A DNA stretch of 64,000 bases, taken from assembly GCA_028280485.1 (NCBI GenBank), contig JANQLS010000161.1, forward strand, positions 1-64,000. The letters run 5' to 3'. Positions within the stretch are counted from its first letter, which is position 1; the number at the start of each line of letters is the position of its first letter. The position numbers and the translations under genes are program-made. This document shows, piece by piece, positions 27,301-35,600 of the stretch. The notes under the pieces were generated by a model. The model was not told the DNA's origin and searched no databases. It worked only from the letters and a program-made list of their open reading frames with translations. The DNA is from Planctomycetota bacterium (lineage in GTDB: Bacteria; Planctomycetota; UBA8108; JACQVS01).

Positions 27301-27361
27301 GGTGACTTTGGTAGAGGATAGTCTGGCGTGGGTGGGGCGGTTGTTTGTGAAGCCAAGGTAG
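24317..27361 (+). CDS. RND inner-membrane efflux pump, second subunit
   Basis: A 1,014-residue RND permease clearly different from the preceding one. Helix-4 motif is GLIVGVGMLVDNAVVVIENIFRHQE; the second-half motif is IGIVVNNGIVMIEHINSYRRTG. The porter domain opens with FLPDMDDPELYVRIPYAAASPQQIDTLVLRPMEE. Two distinct pumps encoded in tandem behind one adaptor recalls MdtABC, where MdtB and MdtC form a hetero-trimer; that arrangement is inferred here. The stop TAG (27359-27361) falls inside a GTAGTAGG hairpin module. Confidence 0.9.
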   Translation: MITLPELAIKRHVTTLMLIISMVVLGSVALLRLPLAFLPDMDDPELYVRIPYAAASPQQIDTLVLRPMEEALASVDGLESMWARCDDDAATVRLEFAWGADLNQKRVEIWEKIDRIRRDLPDDLDDITLGTSWRSRESDSPVLEIRLSSNLDLSESYDLLERRIVRPLLRLPGVAQVALDGVMPREVRINLRLADLELHQIDVRQISQLLRSGNFNQSLGEVTEGDAKFLLRTLGTFESVDQIREFPLRADGLKLSDVADVVYREPELDFGRHLDGNYAVGITVSAEANANVVEVCKNLQDRIRAMDSDPELQGVNFLVWHDQGKEIEKTIRELIFTGVFGAILASLVLFVFLRRISTTVISVLCIPFALIVTCGVLWANGETLNTLSLLGLIVGVGMLVDNAVVVIENIFRHQEMGEDRKTSALKGSREVSTAVIAATLTSVIVFLPMIFNKPSRFSIPLKEIGLTVCLTLLASLFISQTLIPLATSWFIRAKKRPRERWLVWLETHYERLMKFNLKHRWLSIIVLLVMGGSMVFPFMKVDFNFDPDKPDLYAQIEYRFYDDMTLDAKEELVTKMEKLIDPLREELKIKSHYSWWSDRFTMTRVYLRDGEASPEQLDYLKKRLEKILPEFPGVLLRMRQPGESWRRNRGKKVTFRIVGEDPAKLKELAEEGLYRISQVPGLTNPYTTEGDGQLELRVDLDSRLVAQYSVSPQRLAESVGLTFRGRRLPRFRTPQGEREMRLTLDETEEESVAQLSTLPVWNEEGQILPLASIATFTPTRGPERIERDDRTTNIWVGASYKEGTKEDYVPLVEEALKGWVLPDGYRWNFGSWRDRLKKQTMEFGVNLGLALLLIFAVMASLFESVRQAIALMISLPFALSGAYWTLYLAGNDFDHPAGVGLLLLIGIVVNNGIVMIEHINSYRRTGMERSQALLKGGKERLRPILMTAVTTLLGLLPIVIKKPALGGMYYYSMALVIMGGIIVSTFLTAVLLPATVTLVEDSLAWVGRLFVKPR

Positions 27362-27542
27362 TAGGCACACGCTGTGTGCCGTCCTTACCTTTAAATTAAA
27401 TTCCGCCTTTAAATTAAAGACAAGGCTTGAATTTTGTTCATAGCCCAATTCATTTTCAAATCTCAATTGATAAATGGAAGATATCCCGCTTTGGCTCAGA
27501 GGCTGAGCCAAAGAAGACAGCACACAGCGAGTGCCTACTACC
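27357..27542. repeat. Inverted pair of GTAGTAGG hairpin modules with central hairpin
   Basis: Module 27357-27384 is a perfect stem GGCACAC-GCT-GTGTGCC behind the foot GTAGTA. Its inverted partner is 27516-27542. Between them CTTTGGCTCA (27489-27498) pairs perfectly with TGAGCCAAAG (27504-27513) around a 5-nt loop. The whole 27362-27708 gap has no supported gene. The hairpins could act on the 3' end of the RND transcript, although no T-tract follows. Confidence 0.8.
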
Positions 27543-27708
27543 CTACTATCCACGTTTTGTACAGGATTTATCCCCCCGTATCACTCGGCAGAGCGCCCAT
27601 AAACTGGTACACTTAACTGTTACCCATTCTTCATTAACCGGAACTGATTTCCCTCCCCGATCCCGGTGCGCCTAGGATTGAAAGGGGACATCCAGCCCAG
27701 AAAGTTTC

Positions 27709-28569
27709 ATGGAAACCACCGCTCGTCTTCTTATCACTTGCGTGAATGATCGCCCTGGAATCGTCGCTACGGTTTCAAACTTTTTTTATAACCACGGGGC
27801 CAACATCACAGCACTGGATCAGCACTCTACCGATCCCGAAGGAGGACTTTTCTTCTTAAGGTTGGAATTTCAAACTCCGCATTTAGATCTTCCCAAAGAC
27901 GCCCTGGCTCGGGCCTTTGATAAAGTGGTGGCCTCGCGCTTCGATATGGATTGGAAGATTAGTTACGCCGAACAAAAGAAGCGCATGTTCCTTTTGGTTT
28001 CTCGGCAAGAACACGCCTTGATGGAACTTTTATGGCGCTGGCGTCGAGGGGAATTGCCCGCCGAACTGTTAGGTGTGATTTCTAACCATAAAGACCTCGA
28101 ACGTTCAGTTTCAGAGTTTTCTGTTCCCTATTATCACATTCCGATCACTCCCGAGACGAAGCCCCAAGCTGAAGAGCAACTTTTAGAAATCGTCGATGGC
28201 AATGCCGACCTTCTGGTTTTAGCTCGTTATATGCAGATTTTATCTCCTCAAGTCGTCGAGCGTTTCCCGCGCGAGATCATCAATATTCATCATTCCTTTT
28301 TACCAGCCTTTGTTGGAGCTGATCCGTATCAGCAAGCCTACGACAAAGGGGTGAAACTCATCGGAGCCACCGCTCACTACGTAACCGAAGAGCTCGACCA
28401 GGGCCCCATCATCGAGCAAGATGTTCAACGGGTTTCTCACCGAAATTCTCCCCGAGAACTTCGAGCCCTCGGGCGCGACCTCGAGCGCCGTGCTTTAGCT
28501 CGGGCCGTTCAATGGCACTTGGAAGATAAGATCATCGTTCACGAGAATAAAACCGTCGTTTTCGGTTGA
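27709..28569 (+). CDS. purU: Formyltetrahydrofolate deformylase
   Basis: A 286-residue enzyme that hydrolyses 10-formyltetrahydrofolate to formate and tetrahydrofolate, balancing one-carbon pools and supplying formate for purine synthesis. It has an N-terminal ACT domain (about 6-85, CVNDRPGIVATVSNFF) and a C-terminal formyltransferase-fold domain. The catalytic Asn-His-Asp set is visible as N192 and H194 (INIHHSFLPAF) and D230 (EELDQGPI). Length matches the family. It stands alone between the RND operon and the BtuFDC operon with a 158-bp gap to the latter. The start ATG follows a weak purine-rich site. Confidence 0.93.
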   Translation: METTARLLITCVNDRPGIVATVSNFFYNHGANITALDQHSTDPEGGLFFLRLEFQTPHLDLPKDALARAFDKVVASRFDMDWKISYAEQKKRMFLLVSRQEHALMELLWRWRRGELPAELLGVISNHKDLERSVSEFSVPYYHIPITPETKPQAEEQLLEIVDGNADLLVLARYMQILSPQVVERFPREIINIHHSFLPAFVGADPYQQAYDKGVKLIGATAHYVTEELDQGPIIEQDVQRVSHRNSPRELRALGRDLERRALARAVQWHLEDKIIVHENKTVVFG

Positions 28570-28727
28570 TCGACAGTTCTCATCTGCTCTAAAGAGATTC
28601 TTTTAGCTTCCGTCTGGCTCCCATCGAGGGCACTCGATAAAATGCACCGCTTCCTGTACTCATCAATTAGTTTTTAATATTCATGGCGTGAAGGGCTCTC
28701 CTCAGGCTCCTTCGTCGGTACGCCACT

Positions 28728-29681
28728 TTGGGATGGACGACTCCTGCGGTGTTAATTCTTAGACGGACATGCTCGATCGAGCTTCTCTTCACTTTATTCT
28801 TTCTAGGCCTCTTTTTGGGGATGGGTTGCGATACAGCTTCAAATCAACCCTCAATTCAACCAGCGCCCCAAGAATCGATTCAACGTATCGTCTCTCTCAC
28901 TCCCAGTTTGACGGAGGTCGTCTACGCTTTGGGGCAGGGAGAGAAGTTGGTTGGCGTGACAAGCTTTTGTCAGTACCCTCCCGAAGCAAAGAGCAAAGAG
29001 CCCGTCGGGGGACTTTTGAATCCCAACCTCGAAGCCATTCTCCGCTTAGAGCCCGACCTGGCGATCTTGACTCCAGAGAATCAAGGCAATCAAAAACGGT
29101 TGATCGACCTGGGGATTCAAGTGGAAGTGATCCCTCACCATCAACTCTCGGATATTCCTCGGTCTTTTAGATCCTTGGGAAAGCTCTTACAAATCGAAGC
29201 TGAAGCTGAAAAACTGGCGATAAAATTTGAGAACCAACTCGCTCAGATGAGTCAAAAAGTATCTCAGCTAAAGAGACCGACTGTGCTCATCTGTGTCGGG
29301 CGAAGTCACACGGATGGAAATTTAGAAAATCTCTTCGTCGCAGGGAAAAAAACTTTTTATCACGAACTCATCGAAAAAGCTGGGGGAAACAATGTGTTTC
29401 CTGATTCTAATGTTCGGTATCCGACGATCTCGCTGGAAGGATTATTGAGATTAGACCCAGAGGTGATCATCGATCTCGTCCCCGATTTAAAAAGTGTGGG
29501 TAGAACGGTGGAGAGCATTCAAATGGATTGGAGTTCTGCTAAAGATTTGAGCGCAGTGAAGAATCGCCGAGTTCATGTTTTTACGGAGAGCTACATCTCC
29601 ATCCCTGGGCCGAGAATCTTAAATCTTCTCCAAGATATGATCGAGGTATTGCACCCCACTTTAGAAGAGGAATCGAAATGA
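28728..29681 (+). CDS. ABC transporter substrate-binding lipoprotein, BtuF/FecB type
   Basis: About 317 residues. A hydrophobic signal ends in GMGC with Cys34, predicting lipid anchoring. The mature part has the helical-backbone binding-protein fold: RIVSLTPSLTEVVYALG, LVGVTSFCQYP, NLEAILRLEPDLAIL and, in the second lobe, YPTISLEGLLRLDPEVIIDL. This class binds cobalamin, haem or ferric siderophores; wording and length are closest to BtuF but the ligand is not proven. The start is uncertain: TTG 28728 and GTG 28749 are both in frame, and neither has a strong ribosome site. Its TGA overlaps the ATG of the ATPase gene. No B12 riboswitch could be recognised in 28570-28727. Confidence 0.8.
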   Translation: MGWTTPAVLILRRTCSIELLFTLFFLGLFLGMGCDTASNQPSIQPAPQESIQRIVSLTPSLTEVVYALGQGEKLVGVTSFCQYPPEAKSKEPVGGLLNPNLEAILRLEPDLAILTPENQGNQKRLIDLGIQVEVIPHHQLSDIPRSFRSLGKLLQIEAEAEKLAIKFENQLAQMSQKVSQLKRPTVLICVGRSHTDGNLENLFVAGKKTFYHELIEKAGGNNVFPDSNVRYPTISLEGLLRLDPEVIIDLVPDLKSVGRTVESIQMDWSSAKDLSAVKNRRVHVFTESYISIPGPRILNLLQDMIEVLHPTLEEESK

Positions 29682-30487
29682 ATTCTTCTTCGCCCCTTTC
29701 CCTCGATCTCAAAGTTGAAGATCTGAGTTTAGATCTCGATGGTCATGAGATATTGAAAGATATTTCTTTTCAAGTTGGCCGCGGGCAATCCTGTTCCATT
29801 ATCGGGGCTAACGGGGCAGGCAAGACGACTCTTCTAAAGTGTATTATCAAGATCTATAAGCCCTCGGGGGGTGCGATTTCCATTCGGGGTGAAGATTGTA
29901 ATCAACTCTCACAGCGAGAGCTCGCCAAGCGGGTTGCTTACGTTCCCCAGGGGATCGAAGAGGTCGTCGGTTATTCCGTACGCGAATTTATCTCCTTAGC
30001 GAGGTACCCTCATTTAGGTCGTTGGGGGAAGCCGACACCTGCGGATGAGAAGGCGATTGAGGAGTCCTTGGCTAAAACTCAAATACAAGACTTAGCAGAT
30101 CGAGACTTTCAAACCTTGAGTGGGGGAGAAAAGCAGAAGGTACTCATCGCGAGTGCACTCGCTCAAGCCTCTGAGATCTTACTTTTGGATGAGCCTACCA
30201 GTCATCTCGATTATCGCCATCAAGTTGAAGTCCACGAGCTTCTCAATCAGCTCCAAATGGAAGATCAACTTACGATCCTTAAAGTGACCCATCATCTGAA
30301 TCCGTCTCTTTTTTCTGGAGATCAAGTTTTGGCTTTAGAGTCTGGGAAGCTCATCTTTTCGGGAGCACCCCGAGACCTCTTACAAGCGGGAGAGCTTGAA
30401 AGGATTTACAAAACTCCCTTTGAAATCATCGAACACCCGAAGGTCGACGGTCCTATCCTCATTCCGAAAGGACGAGGAGAACAATGA
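29678..30487 (+). CDS. ABC transporter ATP-binding protein, BtuD/FecE type
   Basis: A 269-residue ATPase. Walker A is GANGAGKTT, the signature is TLSGGEKQKVLIASAL, and Walker B is ILLLDEPTSHLDYRH followed by the switch His in KVTHHLN. It energises uptake of B12 or an iron chelate across the inner membrane with the adjacent permease. Four-base overlaps on both sides (29678-29681 and 30484-30487) couple it to the binding protein and permease genes. Confidence 0.9.
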   Translation: MNSSSPLSLDLKVEDLSLDLDGHEILKDISFQVGRGQSCSIIGANGAGKTTLLKCIIKIYKPSGGAISIRGEDCNQLSQRELAKRVAYVPQGIEEVVGYSVREFISLARYPHLGRWGKPTPADEKAIEESLAKTQIQDLADRDFQTLSGGEKQKVLIASALAQASEILLLDEPTSHLDYRHQVEVHELLNQLQMEDQLTILKVTHHLNPSLFSGDQVLALESGKLIFSGAPRDLLQAGELERIYKTPFEIIEHPKVDGPILIPKGRGEQ

Positions 30488-31476
30488 AACCTAGGACTCT
30501 TCTTACCGGCATCATTCTGAGCTCATTAATTGTCGTTTTGGTTTCACCCTTCATCGGTATGGAATGGATCGGTCCCCAAGAAATATGGCCGGGGTCAGAA
30601 GGAAAGAACACACTTATCTTTTGGGAGATTCGAGTTCCTCGAGTGTTGCTGGCCTTTCTCGCTGGAGCGAGCCTTTCGCTTGCTGGTCTGGCGTTTCAAA
30701 CTTTGTTTAGAAATTCCTTGGCGACTCCCTTTACCCTCGGAATTTCAAGTGGCGCAGCTTTGTCGGCCGCCATTTCCATCCAATTAGGACTGGGGACGAT
30801 CGTGTTGGGATCCATCGCGATACCGGGTTCGACTATCACCGCCTTTGTGGGAGCCATCCTCACTCTGTTGCTGGTTTATTTGTTGGCCCAGAGTCGAAAG
30901 CGGGTGACGACGGGAACTCTCCTCTTGGCGGGAGTGGCGATCAACTACTTTTTTTCGAGCCTTATCCTCTTCGTTCAGTACACGAGTGACTTTTATAATT
31001 CCTTTCGGATCTTGAGATGGCTGATGGGGGGCTTGGAAGGAACTCAAGGCTATAGTGCGCTCGTTCAGGTTTTCGTTCCGGTGATCATCGGCAGTGGAAT
31101 TATTTTTCCTCTTTGGACAGAGTTAAACCTGTTAACCACAGGTGAAGAATTAGCGGCAAGTCGAGGCGTCGATGTGCGTCGAGTGCGTAAGCGCATCTTT
31201 TTTGCCACGTCGATCCTCGTAGGTGGGGTCGTCGCGGTGTGTGGGCCCATCGGTTTTGTGGGACTGATGTCACCTCACATCTGTCGGCTTCTTTTAGGTT
31301 TTGATCATCGCAGGCTCCTGGTGGCGAGTTTCTTCTTTGGAGGAGGCTTTTTGGTCGCTTGTGATACCTTTGCACGAACGATTCTCGCTCCGACTGAACT
31401 CCCTGTCGGAATTCTCACGGCGTTTTTAGGGGGCCCCTTTTTCCTTTTCCTGCTTTTGAAGAAGAGATCTTTTTAA
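30484..31476 (+). CDS. ABC transporter permease, BtuC/FecCD type
   Basis: A 330-residue polytopic protein with about nine to ten hydrophobic helices, as in BtuC. Signatures are RVPRVLLAFLAGASLSLAGLAFQTLFRNSLATPFTLGISSGA near residues 50-90 and the coupling-loop region ELAASRGVD. The end VCGPIGFVGLMSPHICRLLLGFDHR is also diagnostic. It completes a BtuF-BtuD-BtuC-order uptake operon. The stop TAA overlaps the first bases of a CTGTTG/CAACAG hairpin (31475-31505). Confidence 0.9.
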   Translation: MKPRTLLTGIILSSLIVVLVSPFIGMEWIGPQEIWPGSEGKNTLIFWEIRVPRVLLAFLAGASLSLAGLAFQTLFRNSLATPFTLGISSGAALSAAISIQLGLGTIVLGSIAIPGSTITAFVGAILTLLLVYLLAQSRKRVTTGTLLLAGVAINYFFSSLILFVQYTSDFYNSFRILRWLMGGLEGTQGYSALVQVFVPVIIGSGIIFPLWTELNLLTTGEELAASRGVDVRRVRKRIFFATSILVGGVVAVCGPIGFVGLMSPHICRLLLGFDHRRLLVASFFFGGGFLVACDTFARTILAPTELPVGILTAFLGGPFFLFLLLKKRSF

Positions 31477-31505
31477 TCAGCTTTTGTTGTCAACAGAAAC
31501 TGATT
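31475..31505 (+). other. Stop-codon-overlapping CTGTTG/CAACAG hairpin, copy 1
   Basis: AATCAGCTTTTGTTG (31475-31489) pairs with CAACAGAAACTGATT (31491-31505) with one mismatch and one G-T pair. The first two bases are part of the btuC-like TAA stop. Two relatives with the same core but different outer arms follow cheA and the second mcp gene. No T-tract follows, so it is not a classical intrinsic terminator. Confidence 0.65.
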
Positions 31506-31917
31506 ATCAGATTTCAGAGAAACTCGATTGAAGCGCTGTCGCTACTTCCTGAACTTCAGTGGGTATTAAGGCCAAACGACACCTGTCCCTCGCTTAGTCA
31601 TCGGGCTTGGAATGGGTTTATACTCACTCTACGTCCATCAAAGTTCGAATCTTGTAATTTTGGGGATCATGTTCGATAATTGAAGTTTCAGGGTTGGCAA
31701 TCTAACTTCTTCCCCAACTTCTTTCTCCGCTTCTACTCTTAGGCGGGTCCCCGAAGCTGGATCTTCGAAGAAGCGCATATTGCATTTATATTTATAATCT
31801 TACGCTCATTCATTTCGGGGTGCCGACTTCGGTCAACATCTCGACTGGGAAAGTTCAACCTCAGCAAAAGCTGGGATGTGGTGTTTTTTGTGATACCGAT
31901 CGGGTAGGCCGTGAACT
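31506..31917. other. Intergenic region with decayed repeat, no gene seen
   Basis: Around 31579-31625 there is TGTCCCTCGCTTAG...CGGGCTTGG followed by a TTTA end. This matches the tail of the 193-bp composite repeat at 58721-59102, so it is probably a decayed fragment. The remainder presumably holds the sigma-factor gene promoter, which I cannot place. A GTTCGAATC word at 31648 is not part of a tRNA. Confidence 0.5.
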
Positions 31918-32550
31918 ATGGACTCTAAGGCATTTCATCAGCTGATCAAGCGAGCTCAGAATGGAGATGCGGAAGCCATGAATGAATTTTTGGCTCTTAT
32001 CCGACCCTATTTTGAGCAAATCGCAAAAGGCTACGAGGATCCCGCCCATGCGAGCCGGAGTGTCTCCGATTTGGTTCAGGAAGCGGAGATTCAGGTTTGG
32101 AATCACTTAGAGGGTTTTGAGGGCTCGGAGAACAAAGATGAAACTTTGATCATGTTTCGAGCCTGGGTGAGTAAGATCATCAAAAGTTTAGCTTTAACGG
32201 TGATCCGAAAGCGAGCGACTCAAAAACGAGGAGGGGGGCGAAAGGTGTACTCCTTAGAGCCGCTTCAAAAAAACACTCCGAATTCACCTGGATCTGATGG
32301 GATCGACCCTGAGGCTCTCCAAACCAGCGCAAGCGCAAAGTTTTTTTCTAAAGAGTGTGAAGTTGAAGTTCGCAGTGCTATCGATGAAATACCGGAGCCC
32401 GAAAATCGTGAAATTCTCAACTCCATCTTTTTTCAAGGTCGAAGCCTTCGAAATACCGCTAGTTTGCTCGGTTTGAATTACAGTGAAGTTCGAACTCGAT
32501 ATCTCTATTTAATTTCTATTTTAGAGAAAAAGCTTTCCCACTTGAATTAA
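31918..32550 (+). CDS. RNA polymerase sigma factor, ECF family (planctomycete type)
   Basis: A 210-residue sigma factor with a region 2 (about 20-95: EAMNEFLALIRPYFEQIAKGY, SDLVQEAEIQVWNHL, FRAWVSKIIKSLALTVIRKRA) and a C-terminal region 4 helix-turn-helix (about 150-205: IPEPENREILNSIFFQGRSLRNTASLLGLNYSEVRTR). It recruits RNA polymerase to its own promoter class. No anti-sigma factor gene is adjacent. The downstream neighbour is a very large WD40-type Ser/Thr kinase in the same direction, a pairing typical of planctomycetes where kinases are thought to control such sigma factors. Start ATG 31918 has only a weak ribosome site. Confidence 0.85.
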   Translation: MDSKAFHQLIKRAQNGDAEAMNEFLALIRPYFEQIAKGYEDPAHASRSVSDLVQEAEIQVWNHLEGFEGSENKDETLIMFRAWVSKIIKSLALTVIRKRATQKRGGGRKVYSLEPLQKNTPNSPGSDGIDPEALQTSASAKFFSKECEVEVRSAIDEIPEPENREILNSIFFQGRSLRNTASLLGLNYSEVRTRYLYLISILEKKLSHLN

Positions 32551-32696
32551 TGATTTGTTCAATCAGTCGTTCCTGAAACGCATCTATAGAAGAGTGTGTC
32601 CTTAAGAATGGAAGTTTAATCATCCGAGAATTTACCCCTCTCAGTTTCCAGCGAATGAAGATTCTATGAACGACCTTTTCTTGACGAGAGCCCTAA

Positions 32697-35600
32697 ATGA
32701 ATCCTGGGGCTGAAAACATTACTCCTGATATTGAAGCCCGCTTGGAGGCGATCGCTGATCGCTACCTCGATCTTTTGAATTCAGGAGAGGTGATCGACTT
32801 AAAAGAGTTTGCGCGCCAGCAAGACGAAGATTATGAACTCGTCAAAACTCGCCTTGTCATGGTTGAGCAGCTTTTTAATGCTGCTCATTCATCGGCTACC
32901 GGGGATGTCGATGAACTCACGATTCATTGTCCCAATTGTGATACGGCTCTCGAAATTCAACCGGGTGCGGCCAATACGATCCAATGCTCAGGTTGTGGAG
33001 GAGAGTTCCTATTAAAGAGTGATCCCTACCAAGAAGGGGTCGAGATGATCGGAACTTCGCTGGGGCGTTTTGAAATCATCGACATCTTGGGCCAAGGGTC
33101 CTTTGGGACGGTCTATCTCGCCTTAGACTCAGAGCTTCGTCGAGAGGTAACCCTGAAGGTTCCGCGAAGCTCAGCGTATCTGAGCCCCGCCGACGAAGAG
33201 CGATTCTTTAGAGAAGCTCGAAGTGCAGCTGAGCTCAAACATCCCGCCATCGTCAGAATCTTAGAAGTCACTGATGTCGAAGGTTTGCCGGTCATAGTTA
33301 GAGAGTACATTGATGGCGTTCCGCTCTCCGATTACATCAAGCCCAAAAAGCTTTCGTACAATGAAATTACCGATCTAGTGATCACCGTGGGGGAGGCTCT
33401 CGATCACGCTCACCAACGAGGGGTCATCCATCGAGATATCAAACCCGCGAACATTCTCGTCGATCGACAGGGGCAACCGCATGTCACTGACTTTGGTTTA
33501 GCTAAACTTGTCGATGAACGAGAAGTGACCATGACGATCGAAGGGCAAGTTTTGGGAACTCCTGCCTACATGAGCCCCGAGCAAGCGCAGGGGCATCGGC
33601 AACTCATCGGTCCTAAAAGTGATCAATTTTCATTAGGCGTCGTCCTCTTTGAACTCCTTGCGGGGGAGAGACCCTTCAATGGTGAACGGACTGTAGTTCT
33701 TCAAAAGGTGGTTCAGGAAGAACCGAGAACTCCGCGCTCATTTAATCCGAAGATTCCTAAAGACCTTGAAACCATCTGCTTGCGCTCGATGAGTAAAACT
33801 CAAGCCAAACGATATGAAAGTCTGGCGGAGTTTTCAGAAGATCTACGGCGCTACCGCGAAGGGCGCCCCATCGTGGCGCGCCCGATTACGAGGATTGAGC
33901 GAGGACTCATGTGGGTTCGAAGGAAGCCCATGGTGGCTTCATTGATCAGTTTGGTCGCCATTCTCTTGGTCACGGTGGCAGTGGGAGCCCTTCTCAATGC
34001 GAAAAAGGAGAGGGAACTTCGTCAAGAAACCGTCCTTCAAATTTCTCGCCTTCATACTCAAGCTGCGGTAGAGCATCTCCTAACTAAAGATTTTTTTAAC
34101 GCCCTCCCTCACTTAGTGGAGTCCTTGAGTATCGATCCTAGTGAAGATTCCCAAAGTGAAAAAATTAAAAGACTCCAAATCGGACTGACCTTATTGCACT
34201 CTCCGCGGTTACTTCATATTTGGGACTTTGATAACCCCCTCGTCGATGTCGAGTTTAGTCCGAATGGAAAATACGTAGCTATCCTTGAGAGTGGAAAGCA
34301 AGTCGTGATCTTCCAAGTACCCACGGGTGAAAAAGTCGCTGAGCTTCCTCCCCATTCCAATCTCATTCGAAATTTTCACTTTCATCCTAACTCTCGATGG
34401 ATTTTGACCAGTAGCGATGATCGAAAAGTAAGAGTCTTCGATTGGAAGAAGAACGCTTTGGTCTCTCCTGCCCAGTCTTTTCCTGAACCGATCCGATTTT
34501 CTGAATTTTCTCCCGATGGCACTCTCATCATGAGCGTCGGTTCGAGAGGGACTGTCTTTATCACTCGGGCCTCGAGGAATTCAAAGCCAACGATCCTTGG
34601 GCATCGCAGTTTGATTCGAAAGGCGAAGTTTTTTCCTGACTCCAGGCGGGTGCTGACTCTCGCCAACGATGGCATCGCAAGGATTTGGTGGGCACAGAAG
34701 GCTCAAGTTCTTGTCGAGCTTCCGAGAAACTCAAGATTTCAAACCTTAGATATTCACCCTGACGGATCAGCCGTCCTCTTAGTGGCTCGACACTCTTTTG
34801 CTCAGGCCTACGACTCTCATACAGGTAAAGAGATTGGCCCTAAAATGAATTGTGGTTATGGAGTGACTCGGGCTCTATTTTCTCCGAACGGGGATCAAGT
34901 AGCGCTTAGCGGTTGGGGAGTTAAGGGAGGCTTGTTTAACTATCCTGACGGTCAACTTCTCGTGGAATTAGAGCAGGGTTTTGATCATAAAGATACGGCT
35001 TACAGCCCCGATGGTCAACGGCTTGCCTATGTGGGGGCCGATCGCAGAGTTCGAGTCTGGAACTCGAAGACCGGTGAACGAATTGCACCGCTACTTTCAC
35101 ACGGCCCTTATGTTTCGAATGTAAGATTCCATCCCAATGGGCATCTTTTGTTGACGGTTTCAACCGATGGACTTCTCTCATTGTGGGATTTATCTCGACA
35201 GCAACCCAGGTTACCTCGGGGAAGACAGGGGACGTGGATCAATGCAATGGCTGTCCACGAGAAAGAGAACAAAGTTGTCGTCGGGACTCGAAATGGGAGG
35301 GTCAGGATCTGGGATATGGATTCTATGATTAAACCCGATGGGCGAACGTTTCATCGAGGCTTAGTCTTTTTAGATGTTCATCACGGTCGTCAACTTGCAG
35401 TGTCCTTGGGCAACGACCATTGGGCAAAGATATGGCGACTAAAAAATCTTTGGGTCGAACATAATATCAAAATGAATTCAATTTCTTATACCGTTCGATT
35501 TAGCCCTGATGGAAAGTACCTGGCTATCGGAGAAGAAATCGGGAATCTAAGGATCTTGAATGTCAGTACAGGTAAAGATATTTATCCTCCGCTTAAAGTT

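Noticed and set aside
28570-28727. Cobalamin riboswitch before the BtuF-like gene
   Set aside because: A GCCACT word is present at 28722-28727, but the B12-box consensus and the expected long leader are absent.
31640-31665. tRNA-like GTTCGAATC word
   Set aside because: No matching acceptor, D or anticodon stem can be built around it.
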